Source: Onchocerca lupi
Lineage: Eukaryota; Nematoda; Chromadorea; Rhabditida; Onchocercidae
Length of the DNA stretch: 64,000 nt
Assembly: GCA_028564675.1 (NCBI GenBank)
Contig: JAOVVO010000371.1
Span: 1-64,000, forward strand
Reading direction: 5' to 3'
Of this stretch, positions 50,001 to 63,233 are shown in pieces. The translations under genes were made by a program, and so were the position numbers. Each line of letters starts with the position of its first letter. Position 1 is the first letter of the stretch. The notes under the pieces are model-generated. The model ran no database searches, had not been told where the DNA came from, and saw only the letters and a program-made list of their open reading frames with translations.

Positions 50001-53000
50001 GATTTGAAAATTCTTCTAAATTTGCAAACGAACTAACTTTGCAAGTTATCACTGAAAATAAAATAATAAAAAAATACGGTCTACTAAAATTTCAAATATC
50101 CATCATTCTTCATCAACATTAGCAGGGAAATCATTGATTTTTGGGAAAAATAACGATAATGAATGATATTATTTCCGTTCATATAGTTTGATTTTGTGAA
50201 AAATGATAAAATAAGATCTTTGAAGAAATAATCATTAGTGATAGAAGGGAATATAAGATATACATATTTGAAATGATGAGTCTTGTCATAGAGGAATTTC
50301 TGAAACTTGCTTTATATATGAGTTTTTATGCATTATTGCAATTATCCTTCGTGTTTTCAATCATTATGTCCTATTATCTTGATAGAAAATCAGTTTTTTC
50401 AGTTTTTGAATAAAATTTACTAACAATGTTTTTTTTTTCTCTTTTTTTTTTAAGTTTTTCATTTTTTTTTTTTAACTCGAGATTTCCCAAATATTGATGG
50501 TATTCAGAAATCTTTGCCCATTAATATGATTGATCTGCTTTGAATGGATGATCAACTCTCATAGTCATTGTGGTATTTATTTAGTTCCATAGCTTTCTAG
50601 TAATCGTATGCTTTTCCTCTCATTCGGTTCCCCAGAGTATTGTTGAAATTCAAATCTTAAACATCGATGAGAACTGAAAACTAATGTAACAAAACAGTTG
50701 CTTGCAACATGGGAGTGGATTGTTGTTGTGTTTCAAGTTTCAGCCCTTAACTTTGTGGCCTTTCGCAAGATGACCAATGATAAGGCGATAAAGAGCGATG
50801 GGTGTTGCCTATCTGCGATGGATGACATTTGATACGGGAAAGTCCGTGAGAGTGACTTTACTGATGCTGCACCATCATTGAAAATCATGATATATATATA
50901 TCTTTATTTCATCATTATCATCGAGAACGATGTGTGGGTCATTACTCCCATTATTCTACAGCAAAAGTTTTATCTTTTAAACCGAGTTTTCAAATTTCAT
51001 ATTTAATGTTTTCCAAGATATTACTGAAAGTCTTTCCTTCCATCTTTCTTATTTTCTTACTATTATTTCTTCATCTTTCTATCTTTCGTAAATTTTGCAA
51101 TAAATCAATCAGTTTGTACAATAACAGTAAGTAATTGGTGGCATTTCAAAAAAAATTGCCCTTTTTATTTCTCTTTCCCTTATGCTTTCTCCAAGACTAA
51201 TAGCTTTGGTCAATTTGATTTAACTGCAAATCAGTTATTTTGCATTCATTTGACATTTCGCATAACTTGTCTTTTATCAAGAATTTTTATTTGTTTTTCA
51301 AACTTTTTGAATCCAAAACTTTTATGATAAATTTGCTTTTTAACTTGCAACAATGACATTTCAAAATTGATAAAAAGAACAAATACTTTGCTAAGTGGGA
51401 AATGCCATAAAGAATCACTCCTGAATGCCATAAACTTTCCATTTTCGTTTTCTTTTTCTTTTTGTTGCTTATCACAAAAAATTGTTCTTTGATTGGTGCG
51501 TGACTATATGTCCTTAAAACAACTAGGAAGCAAAATTATAAAGCATTTCAATCTTTCGATTAATATCGATAAGAGCGATAATAGGTATTTCTTCTAAAAA
51601 CAATAAATATAAGGTTTTTTCTTGTCTTATTGTTAACTTTGCATTGATTAGAATTTTAATTCGACTGTAATTCGGAATTTTTACAATTGTAGTGACAAGT
51701 TTATTAATGAATAAATTCCTTCTGAAATTTCCTGATATTAATCTAGTAGTTGCTGATATTTAGAAGCATTTCAGAAAATTAGAGTGAGAATTAAGGGGAC
51801 CAACAGAAATTATATTCGACCTTCAAATTTTAAAATTCCTCTTGCTTTTTCTAATTGTTATTATCAAACTTGTTAATCACCTTTGTAACATTGTTAGATT
51901 AGTATTCTGTAACTAATCTTTTTTCATCATTTCATAAATATTCAATGAAATAATTCTGCAACCGTGATCAAATTTGTGTTTATGTAACCAAAAAATTGCA
52001 GAACTAACTTTGTGATTTGTTGATCCAACCATAATTTCTTTGTTAGTTCCCTTATTTGCTCTACTTTTCCTCAGCTTCATCTTGTCATTTTTCTTTAATA
52101 ATGATAAAAGGCAGTAGTATAAATGCAAAGGTTTGGTTTCACATTTTATATGTGAAATGTGGTATTTAGAAAAATTCATTGCTGGTATTTTGTCAACTCA
52201 TTGCTTATAATTTGAATTTTGAATAAAAATGTCTTTTCGAATTACTACTAGAATGCAGAGGAACCTTCTTTTGACGAAATCAAATTTCAACTCTCAGTGG
52301 TAATGCTCCCTCTGCATTCCAAGCTTCTATATTTCTGATATTTTTTTTCCCTATTTTGTTCCCTTTAACTAAACAGACTCATTGATGATTGATCATTCCC
52401 GTCCTCCTAAAATATATAACAGTCTAGATACAACATAAAATATAATCAAAAACATTTTTTCCCCTCATTAAAAAAAAAAAAATAATAATAATAACTTGGG
52501 GTAAATATAAAAGTAAGATTAAGTTTAAGTCGAATTAAAACTGGAATTTTTGCTAGTTATTTGTTTTAAACAAACTAAATTTTACTTGTCAGTGAAAATC
52601 GAAATTTTTTAACGATTTAAATAACACTTCACCTAAATGTAGATTGATTTGATTGAGTTGTTTATCACTTTCTTTTTTTTTTCTTTTCTTTTTTTTTTTT
52701 GTGATTCCTTAATTATCGGTAGCAAAAATTACGGAGCTTTATGTGTTATATAATTTAATTGCGTTTTCATTTTGAAAGTATTTGAAGTAAAAGATTTCAA
52801 TCGAATCTTGTAACCCGTGTATTAGTAAATCACTTGTGATAAGGTATTCTTAGATCACGTCCTAGACTGAAGGCGAAAACAAGCAATCTAAATTCAATTC
52901 GTCAACAACAATATCTCCTCTCCTACACTGAACAATCGCTCCGACTGATACTTTTTTGCTTTTGGTGCTGTCATTCATAGCAGACGATATCTTCCAATAC

Positions 53001-56000
53001 AAAATAATCGTGTTTTTCTTAATTTCAAATTGAATCACTGTACACTGAGAAAATGATTGGAAAAAGTCAGCGAGCAGGTGAAGTACGTATTGCTCTTGGC
53101 TATCGTTAAGCTTCTTTCAAATTTTATTTAATTTGAGTTTTGTCCGTGAAACATTGATTTATCTCTCGCATTTTTTTTTTTTTTTTTTTTTTGCTGTATT
53201 TTTTATTCATTCTCGAAGGATGAAATTCACCGGAAAACATTTTTAGCCACTTATATTTTCTCATTTGTTTATACAAAGTGTAGAATTTAAACTGAGTAAA
53301 AGAAATGATTGATTTTCACTTTTTTATACCTAAAATAATTCTCTGATTTCACTTTTATTTCATTTTTTGACACCAGGAAAAGTATTAAAAAATCAAGACT
53401 GGATATGAGTATTAAAAAATTAGAATTTTTTATAAATTAATGCCATAGGTTGGGCAGCAGAAAGAAACATTTGTTGCTTCATTTTATGTGAACTTCATGA
53501 ACACTGCAGTTTTTGTTGTTGTGTTCTGTATAATGAATTAAACGAATAAAAATAAGATTAAATTCAAAATTTCTTCTTAAAAATAAGATTGAATTCCATT
53601 TCATCTTCAAATTTCCCATTTGAAATTTTCAGGGTGGATGGACGCAACCGTTGCTGATGGCCGTTGCATCGGCAGCAATCGGCGGTTCATTTCAGTTCGG
53701 TTATCACATCGGATGTGTTAATGTTCCTGCAAAAGTATATAATATTCTTGAATATATTTGTAATCTTTTTTGCTTTCTAATATGTTTGATTTCTGGTTTA
53801 TTTTAAGTTAAAATTGCATAGATTTTTTTTCGAAGTCCAATTTTAGGTAATCAAATTATGGATGATCGACTCACATAAGAAACTTTTTGGCGAAACATTA
53901 ACACTTGATGAAATTGGCAGAGTTCAATGATATGTTTTCTTTCTTTGTTTTCACTAATTTTATCTCAGGAAATTATTTCTTGCCTTTAATTGAAATTTGC
54001 AATGAATTGGGAAACTGCGGTGCAATTTAATTAAGTTATCACAAATCGTTGTAATTTGAGAGGAAGATTGTTGATTTCAGATTTAAAAAAATCAACTAAA
54101 ATTCAGATTCATTTCGTAACTTCAGTGCTTTAGACAGACAATATTTTATTGGAATTACATATTGAAATCTTTTAAGGCAATAGCAGTTGGCATATTCGCT
54201 GTGGGTGGTATGATTGGCGGATTGGGATCTGGTAAAATGGCTGATTGGTTAGGTCGTAAAGGTGCTATGATATTTAATAATGTCGTGGCTATTTTGGCTG
54301 CCATACTAATGACAATGGCTTACTATGTTAATGTATATCCATTGCTTATTGTCGGACGTCTTATCATTGGCATCAATGCTGGTTAGTATTTCGATCATCT
54401 TGTTTATGTTTTCAATTGCTTACTAATTATTGATGTGAAAATGCCAACTAGTATGATTACCTCACAATTAACATCTTTCAGAAAGAGCATATTTGCATTT
54501 TATGAGCACTATTCATAAATAATCTTATTTTATAGTTTTTTCTTTTTTTTTTTTTTTTCAGATGTCATGAACACGATTTACTTCATATACATATTTCTTT
54601 AAACATTTTGAAACTGTTATTAGTTTACAAGATATGCTATTGATTGCGTGTGTTCGTAATTTCAGGTTTGAGCTCAGGTTTAGTACCAATGTATCTTACC
54701 GAGATATCACCGGTTAATTTACGTGGTTCACTGGGTAGTGTCGCGCAACTTTTGGTCACCATCGGCATTTTATTCTCACAGATCGTCGGTCTACCGCAAA
54801 TTCTTGGATCAGCAAAATTATGGCCCATGGTTTTTGGTAAGTTTTTCCGATTTACAAAATCTGCTGTTTATTCATTTCACCATGAGAAAGAGAGAAAAAA
54901 AGATTTAATATCCTGGACCGTTTTTTGATTGATTAAACTTAACATAATTTCAGTCCGTGTTTACGTGTTTACTCATAGTTTTTCAATTTTTGATTATTTC
55001 AAAATCTGGAACTTCGATTCGATAATACTATTATTATACAGGTTTTACCGTGGTACCAGTGATATTTCAAATAGTCACATTACCTATGATTCCGGAATCA
55101 CCCAAATACAGTTTGATTGTGAAGAATCGCGCCGAGCAGGCTGAAGAGGATCTGAAAAAGTTACGAGGGAAAGACAACGTAATTTTTTTTTTTTTTGAAA
55201 TGAATTAATAATATTTTTGAATTAATAGTATTTTTTGACCCAGAAAAGTTTTTGCTCTATGGATTATATTAGTAATTTGGAATTTCCTTTGAATGTATAC
55301 AGTGTGGTCAGAAAGAGAAAACTGGAGTGAAATAAATTTTTCAGGTAAAAGCCGAAATTGATATGATGAAAGAGGAACAAGCCAAGATTAACGCTGTTCC
55401 CAAGATGGGTATCTTCGACTTGTTCAGTGGTGATCTTCTGTGGCCCATGATTATTGCAATTTTAATGATGTTAGCGCAACAATTTTCCGGGATTAATGTC
55501 GCAATGTTTTTCTCCACGATGATTTTCGAAGGTGCTGGATTGGGTGATAAAGCCGTGTATGCTACTCTGGTAATGGGTTTGATCAACGTTCTCATGACTA
55601 TTGCCTCTGTCTATCTGGTAAGTTTCTTTCCAATGTTTCCTGACTATTTTGTTCAATTTCATCAATTTCAAGTTGTTTATTCAATCATTTTTGTTGAATT
55701 GTTCAAAAGTGAGAATATACGCCGTAAAAATGTCCTTCCTTTATGTTAACGGCAAATGAAATGAAAAATGATGGAATTGAATAACAAAACTTGTTTTTTC
55801 AGTGTAACTGAAGATAACTATATTGGAATTTTCTTCAGTATAACCGTATTGGAATTTTCTTCTTTGTTGATTTGTATTTTTTCCTTCTTGTTGGGTATTT
55901 TTCGAAATTCTTACTATTTGTAGTATTTTAAAAGATGTTGCAAATTTAGGTGGACCATCCGAAATGTGGACGTGTCATGTTGCTTATGATTGGCTTGATT

Positions 56001-57056
56001 GGAATGTTCTTCGCTTCCATCGCTATTGTTATTTTCATTTCAATTTATGTAAGCATAAATTATCGTAGTAGATCAATATTAGTTCGTTAGAACAATCTAA
56101 ATTTATTGAATAAAATCTTGTGGAACAAAAATAAAAATATAAACAATTTTTTAGACAGCAGATCAAACAAACAATAAATGGGCTTCCTATCCAGCTTGCT
56201 TATTCGTTTTCCTCTTCGTGATTTTCTTCGCGACTGGTCCAGGTATGATTTCTCCTGTTTTTCCCACTTCCCAAATAATTACTATTATTAGAGAGGAATC
56301 AATCAAGCCTTTCAACTTACTTGTAATAAAAGTAAAAAGGATTTGAAGTCTTTTATTTCTTTTCCTTATTTGGTTTCTTATAAACATGGGATGCTACTTT
56401 AGTTATCAGTGGAAGTTCTGATATTATTGATGAATTATTGATAAAAGGTTGATGTATTATGTTTTTTTTTTTTGCAGGTTCCATTCCGTGGTTCTTCGTC
56501 TCAGAACTGTTCTCGTCAGGTGCACGTGGTGCTGCAAATTCGGTTGCCGCAGCAACCAATTGGACTGCGAATTTTCTTGTCGGAACATCGTTCGAATTTC
56601 TTAACGTGAGCAACGATTATATTTCTTAATTCTTAACAACTCTTTATACAATCAAAAAATATCATCCGATCCTCGAAATCTATATATTGTCACTTCTCCT
56701 TTTTTTTTTTTCCAAAAATCCATATATTTGTCAAAAAAATATTGTTATTTTTTAACTTTTTATATCTCTCTCGCCATTGCCATAGGCACTGAGACATATA
56801 TATTAATAAAAGGAATGAATCTTCAATATGCAAAGTCTTATTGTGATAAAAATAGATTTACAAAATTGTGCAAACAAGTTCGCAAATTTTTCAGCAACTG
56901 TTGCACCAGTACACTTTCCTGATCTTCTCTGGTTTTCTGGCATTTTTTGCATTTTTCACCTGGATGTACGTGCCAGAAACGAAGGGTCGTACCGTAGAAG
57001 ACATACAAGAAGAATTGGCTCGTGGTAAATCTCGATTCGCCCGAAATGCAGCGTAG
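47026..57056 (+). CDS. facilitative sugar transporter, GLUT/SLC2 family
   Basis: Distal first exon 47026-47145, then 53633-53734, 53847-53921, 54126-54381, 54666-54836, 55042-55178, 55345-55617, 55950-56048, 56155-56242, 56478-56605, 56895-57056; about 536 residues. An alternative first exon at 53053-53082 gives about 506. A twelve-helix major-facilitator protein moving hexose across the plasma membrane. Signatures in order: GSFQFGYHIGCVNVP (TM1), VGGMIGG with GKMADWLGRKGA, GRLIIGINAGL, VPMYLTEISPVNLRG, SQIVGLPQILG, PESPKY, LAQQFSGIN (TM7), SIPWFFVSELFSSGARG, ATNWTANFLVG and VPETKGRT. The glutamines and asparagine that bind glucose in GLUT1 (SQI, QQxSGIN) and the PW motif are kept. The first extracellular loop has no N-glycosylation sequon. 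It resembles the worm FGT-1 type. The exon 3 donor (GTTCAA) is weak. A possible AATAAA is at 57375. Membership is certain; substrate is inferred. Confidence 0.93.
47146..53052 (+). other. long first intron / internal promoter region of the transporter
   Basis: About 6 kb without confirmed exons, AT-rich with long T runs (for example 48907-48928). The GC-richer patch at 50.70-50.87 kb contains an ATG frame of 16 codons (50798-50845) ending in a GTGAGA donor in phase 0, and 49427-49450 reads MVIGGVTE before GTAGAT, also phase 0. Either could be a further first exon, but such short matches arise by chance. Confidence 0.4.
53053..53082 (+). CDS. alternative first coding exon of the sugar transporter
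   Basis: MIGKSQRAGE followed by a GTACGT donor, phase 0, exactly what exon 2 (53633, beginning GGWTQP) needs. With the exon at 47026-47145 (40 residues, Lys/Glu/Ala-rich, also phase 0) it gives two transporter N-termini and implies two promoters about 6 kb apart. Worm FGT-1 is known to have isoforms differing at the N-terminus. Confidence 0.6.
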
Positions 57057-59686
57057 ATAATTACGAATTTGGAAAAGGCTCAAAAATCACCAACTATCAC
57101 TTAGATCCTTCGATATTTTTGAACTCAAATAATTACTTTTCTCTTTTCCTGAAAATATGCTATGTATTTTCACTTCCAAAGGCATTTTCCGAGCTAATAT
57201 TGGTTTCGAATTAATTATGGTGCTTATCCTATCAATTAAATGATTCAGTTTTATCTTTTAATCGAAAATCAAGGAAGAGATGAATTTTACTTTTTTTTTC
57301 TTTCTCCCTTAACCATTGCTAGGCAATGCATTATTTAAATATAATCCAAATTCCAGGGAAATATATTTTTGTTCAATAAATATGAAAAAAGAAACTTTCA
57401 AGTTTTCCCTAAAAAAAATATATTTTCTTTGCCCTTACCCCTTTTCTATATTTTCATCATTATTTATTTTTGAACTATTATGCTACAATTATTTAAACTT
57501 CTTTTTTTTTCCACATTACCTCAACAAAATTTTGCACTAATTTCTTTCTGTTCAATGCAAAATCTAAAACAAAACCCGAAAATAATTCAAATATTGAATT
57601 TACTCGAAATTTTTTTTCCGCGGATTCAATTCCAAACAAATGTTAATCATTTTTATGATATATATTTTTATTCTTCATCTTAATCTTTTTCCACATTTTA
57701 TTATTTGTCTTTTATCGGAAAATGAAATGTTGAAAATTTCTGCTTAGATTTATTTTTGTTACTAGTCTGGCAGTTCTATCAGTGTGCATAACAGCATTAT
57801 TATCATCTCATTATTATATCCCATACCATCTATTGAAATATATTTTTTAACATATAGATTTTCTTATTAAACTTGAACACGAATAGTCTTGAGAAAAATA
57901 TTGATTGTCATCCTATCATCATAGTTAATATCATGATTATCAACAGTTATTGCGACAGAAAAAGAGCTGATCAAAACCAGTTCTTTGTCATGCTTCCGTG
58001 AATTGGCTGCATGGTGACCATTTAAACATACAATCACCTTGATCATATTGCCATGATTTATTTTCACATTTTCATTGTGTACGTGTGTGTTTTATTATTT
58101 TCACATAAATGAGGAAGTTTTCCTGCTGGTTCAACTACCGAAAGCAACATTTGCAAAATAAATGGGACCTCAAGGTCCTATAAGTGTCTGGTTCTGATGA
58201 AATATGATTCATTAATTATTAACTAACTTAAACATTCAAATAATCCCTACCAAAAAATTCAACTTCTTCATGAAGGAAGAAGGCTTGAACAATGGTCAGG
58301 AAAAGAATATGGATGAGTTAATCGACTTTTTTTGACCTTTGTCGAAAAGCTGAAATTTGAAAGGCAAATGAGTTAGTTTATTCCATGTTTTCATTATCGC
58401 TGATATTTATCTGAAGGCATTCTTACCTCGAACTCTTGAATTACCCTGACCCCTTTGCAGCGTTCCTCATATTTCATTCAATGGATTTCATTTTATCTGT
58501 TCATTAAAAACAGTATCAACAATAATAGTAAGCAATGATTCTCACTTTTTATTCTGCACTGCTGGAATTTTCTGGAGAAAAAATGAAATCTTCAGCAATC
58601 ACTTTAATTTATGAAATGCGGAAATAAAATCTGTCATTTCATGTGTAAACTTATTTCGTGAAATCGATTGAAGCACAAATGCTTTAACTTTTCGCCATCA
58701 ATTTAAAATTCAGGTGCTCTGTTAAGCCTCAATCTCTGAACATTATTACAATTTTAAATTGCATTTAATGGAAATCTTTCTTCCTTTTTTTTTTTGAATT
58801 TCGCTACTGAGTGGGATTCCGGGGAGTTTATGTAACTCCTGATTAGATTCAGTGAAGAAGCCTGATAAATCTTGTGACATGACGTTAAAAAAGAATCATG
58901 TTTCAGAATTTCCATATTACTAATCCTCAGGTATTCTTCGGTATTGTAGGCTCATTAACGAGTAATATTTCATTCTTATTGATTGGGATCTACATTTGCT
59001 TGAAATGTAATTTTATATACAATAGTTCTTGCAGTTTATATGTGGTTCGATAGGCTCAGCATTATTACAATTTCAAAGGTCATTTGTTCCTTTTGATCAA
59101 AACAAAGATGGTTTTGAGAGTTCGATAATTGATAATTTCACCTAACCGTGCGTAGCAGTGTCATCCGTTACCAGACCCTGTTCGTTCGATATCAATTATC
59201 AACATTGTCATCACTGCTAGACGAGTTTGCATATCACGTAATAATGGTATCATTTCTTCCAAGTACCTCTTCTGGATAATCAGTTCTCTTCTCTCTCCCC
59301 AAACAAACTCTATCAGATATCTCTTGGCGAATGATAACATATGAGCGACTATCAAAAACTATGCAACAGCAACGGTACAAAGTCCAAAATCTTCGCGTAC
59401 CCGCAGTTCGCAATTTGATGATATATCATTTGTTCCCTGATTTGTGACTTAGGAAGTGGAGAATAAAGCTGCAGAAGAATGTGAGAATTATTCGTCATTT
59501 CGATTCTTCGTCTTTATTACTAAATTTAATTATCCAAATTTGTTTTCAACATAAAACATTGATTCTTAAACGTATTCTATTCATTTTTGTGCTTCTGTTT
59601 CCACCTGCGAGACTTCCATCTCACCTATCACCTCACTTTTATGCTAATCGTGTTGCAATTTTTTTGAAATCAATTTTTCCAGTTAA
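57057..59686. other. intergenic region, transporter to ECH1
   Basis: It begins with the transporter 3' UTR (AATAAA at about 57375) and is mostly AT-rich. A minus-strand open frame at 59161-59355 has a helical, charged, protein-like composition (RRELIIQKRYLEEMIPLLRD) in locally GC-richer DNA and might be an isolated exon, but no partner exon was found. Confidence 0.45.
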
Positions 59687-61814
59687 ATGAACAAGAAAAT
59701 ATCTGTTTTACAACAATTTCTAAAATTTCGGATCACAAAGAAGTCTGCTTTATCGACATTTTCCGGACTGGACTTTATTGAGGTGATTCAACACAGTGAG
59801 TATGTATTCAATGTTAAATTAAATCGGCCGGAAACTAGAAATGCGTTTACTCTCTCATTCTGGAGGTTTGTAGATATTTTCAGATAGTAAAAATTCAATT
59901 TTTATTTTAAAATATTTCTATCTTGACTTTGTTTAAGCAGCAGAGATATTTACCTTAAATATCCTTCAGAGAACTTCGAAACGTTTTCGATCATCTAGCA
60001 ACCAGTTCTAAATGTCGTTCAATTGTACTATCTGCAGCCGGAAAATCGTTTTGTGCAGGACTCAGTCTCAAAGATGAATTTGATGTCTGCTTTTTCGACT
60101 GCTTTCAATTTTTCGATTTTATGACTTTTTCCTATGCGACTGGAATTCCTCGCCGTATTTAATGTACGCATGTTGAAAGTGTGAGAAAAATGAAAATTTC
60201 AAAATTTCAGCAATTTTCAGCAACTTTCGGCGATTGTTCAGAGCGACAGTTTGGATGTTAGTCGTAAATCGTTGAAGCTTCATGAACTGATAGCTACATG
60301 TCAAGACAGCTTTACATCGTTGGAAAAATGTCCCAAACCAGTGATCGCTGCGATCCATGGTCATTGCATTGGCGCTGGTATCAGTCTTGTCGCTGCTGCT
60401 GATATACGTTATGCTTCTAACAATACAGTATTCTCTATAAAAGTTAGTTTTACACAATAGTAGTCATATATATCAAGAATCAGTTGAGACGATTAAAGAC
60501 AACTCAAAAGGTAATTAAAGATGGACTTAAGGAAGTGGATATCGGCCTGGCTGCTGATGTTGGAATTTTAAATCGAATCAACAAACTTGTTGGAAATGAC
60601 AGTTTGACCCGTGAATTTGCTTATACAGCTCGTGATTTTGATAGTTCGGAAGCACTGAAGTACGGTTAGTTTTGCATTTCATTTCATTTTTGAAGTAAAA
60701 AACAAATTTTACAAAACAATAACTTCATAAAAGACTGTAAAATCTCCCAGATTTCACGTATTTGCTAATCTCAAATTTTCAAAAATTATTCACAGTAATG
60801 TACAATACGAGTGATTTAACAGAAAAATTCCTTACAAACTGAAAAGCTCATAAAGAGTACATCACTTAGAAATAGATTCTCGGAATTTTTCGGTGGGCTA
60901 ATTTCTGAAATCGTGAAATTGCTGGGTCTAATCATTTACTATGTCATTGTATTATACCTGGTCTACTATGTATTAGAAAAGCGAATAAATTTTGAATTTC
61001 GATAACTCCAGAAATACGAGATTTCTCTTTAACTTTTCTCCTACTTTTTTTTTAGTTTGGTTAATTAACAATAGAGAATTTAAAGAAGTTAATTCATTTC
61101 AAATTTCTTTGTCAATTTTTCTTTCTCATTTTTTGCATATTTTTAAGTTTTGAGCAGGGAATAATTCATCAAGAACTACGAGAATCTAAAATTTAAAATC
61201 TGAAAAGTCCAAAATTATTTTATTTGCATAATGACCTTTTCAAGGTAAAGAATCATGTCAGTAAATTAAATATATGATGGAAAAATCTATGTTCTTTTTA
61301 TTTGCCATCCATTTACTTTAAATCATCATGTTGAGGATTGTGATAAAATATTATATGCAAACGAATGGTTAGATCTATAAAACAATAATTTGTTATGGAT
61401 TTTATTAAGCGTAATATCTTAACATTTTTTTTCCAGAAATTCTATGTAAATATTTGTTGGAACTACGAATATGTAATAATAAATAATCGAAGTATTTGCT
61501 ACTTGCTATTCTTGCAGTATATTTTATTAATATCTAAATCAAATGGTATATGTTTAGGTTTCATATCTCGACGGTTCGATAGTACCGAAGAATGCTTATC
61601 AGCGGCATTATCACTGGCGGATAATATTTCTATGAAAAGCCCGATTGCTATTCGAGGTACCAAATTGGCATTGAACTATTCTCGCGATCATCCTATCGAC
61701 AATTCGATCCAGTTTATCCGCATATGGAATCAATCGCAGCTCCAATCCGACGATTTGTTGCGAGCAAGCGCTGCTGCATTTAGTAAGGAGAAGCCTAAAT
61801 TCAATGATATTTGA
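59687..61814 (+). CDS. ECH1: delta(3,5)-delta(2,4)-dienoyl-CoA isomerase
   Basis: Exons 59687-59865, 59970-60084, 60221-60442, 60532-60664, 61558-61814; 906 nt, 301 residues (mammalian ECH1 about 328). A crotonase-fold enzyme shifting double bonds of dienoyl-CoAs during beta-oxidation of unsaturated fatty acids. Evidence: LNRPETRNAF and SFWREL near the start, the FCAGLSL oxyanion-hole segment, EKCPKPVIAAIHGHCIGAG, ADIRY, KEVDIGLAADVGIL, FTAR-like YTARDFDSSEAL, and KSPIAIRGTKLALNYSRDH. The acidic residues used by ECH1 (Asp in ADIRY, Glu in KEVDIG, Asp in AADVG) are all present, separating it from plain enoyl-CoA hydratases. The N-terminus is basic (MNKKISVLQQFLKFRITKKS), mitochondrial-like; the C-terminus ends KFNDI, not a PTS1. 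The start ATG sits four bases after a TTTTTCCAG acceptor. Exon 3 has two acceptors 10 bases apart; only the second keeps frame. Confidence 0.94.
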
Positions 61815-63233
61815 TATCGTTGCATTGAAAAAGTGATTTACGACTGAGAAATAACAATGCTGGCAGGAATAATTTCATTTTGATAATTGTTCCATCGTCA
61901 AGAAGTCGATCATATAAGCCAGTTAAAATATTGCAAATTCCTGAAACATGTCCAACTTTTTCTGTTAAATCCTTTTCAAGCAGTAAAGAATAAATTTATT
62001 TTAATGGCAGATTTTTAATCAACTGTTCGTAGAAACCCCTCATTTCTTTCACTTTCTACATTGATAAGGCTTATCATGTTAACTTAGCATAAGAATATAT
62101 GCTTATAATGCATTTTTTATTTCACCTTTTAAAATATTATTTGTCAAGAAAGTCAATGATTTGCTGATCTGTGATCTTGATGTTATGAATGAATGATGTT
62201 TTACTCAAAAAATGATAAGTGCTAAGCATAGATGCAATGTCATTAAAAATATGCTTTTTCATCTATAGAAGTTTTGCATTAAATTGTTGGAAAAATGAAA
62301 TGAAGAAATTGGTAAAGGAAAAACGATCCTTTATTTGTTCAAAATTTTCATTTTTGAGGCGTGACAAGGAAAAATCCACGCTCTTTACATCGCCGTTACT
62401 TCATTACAATAATTGTTCTTTCCTATTTTCACTGTTTTTTTTTTTACCTGATTTCTTTATCGACGAAGATTTATTCATTACTAAAATAATTAGACTTTAG
62501 AATTTTCAGCATTAATTGAAGGTGGTAGGGACGAAGGTGGCTTCTCTCTAGACTGAGAAAAACGATGATTACAACGGGGTTCGTTTGTGTTCTTTCTTTT
62601 TTGTAATTTGTTGTACTATTAAAGTAATGAAGTTTTGAAATTACACTCTTTCAAGAATGTTTTCGTCTCTTTCCACTCATCTAATTGAGAGTGCTTTTTT
62701 TTTTCTAACTGAAAGATGATTAATTGTTTTCGTTCCGCAATTTGAAATATTATTGACTTACCAGTTTTTCATCACATATTTTCGTGTTGCGTTTCTTTTT
62801 TCCCGCACAAGAAGTTTAAGGCAGAAGTATATGTATTGAAGAAAGAGGAGGGAGGAAGACATACACCATTTTTTGAAAATTATCAACTGCAATTTTATAT
62901 GACAACTACAAATGTGACAGGAAGTGTGAAATTGTTGAAAGAGAAGGAGATGGTTATGCGCTTAACAGTTGAATCAGTTGAATTTTCAAAAAATTTACAA
63001 AAAATTTATTTCTTATTTTGTTTTAATAAAATTAACGTGTTTCTTACTTTTTTCAATAAAATTAATTTGTTTCTTATTTTTTTTTAACAAAATTAATTTT
63101 TTTCTTATTTTTAACGAGTGTTCTCATAATAAATGCTTGGTAATTGATACCAATTCTAGTTTCAAAAAATAGAAGTGATAGTTTAGAGTTATTAGATGGC
63201 AAAATCCACTGGAACATCTGAAATATTGCTAAT
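61815..63233. other. intergenic region, ECH1 to HSDL2
   Basis: 1.4 kb between two genes on the same strand. The ECH1 3' UTR has AATAAA at about 61989. The rest is AT-rich with T runs and a short imperfect repeat of TTTCTTATTTT...AAAATTAA at 63005-63110. No gene is visible. Confidence 0.55.

Noticed and set aside
60119..60457. 112-codon minus-strand frame
   Set aside because: Antisense shadow of ECH1 exon 3.
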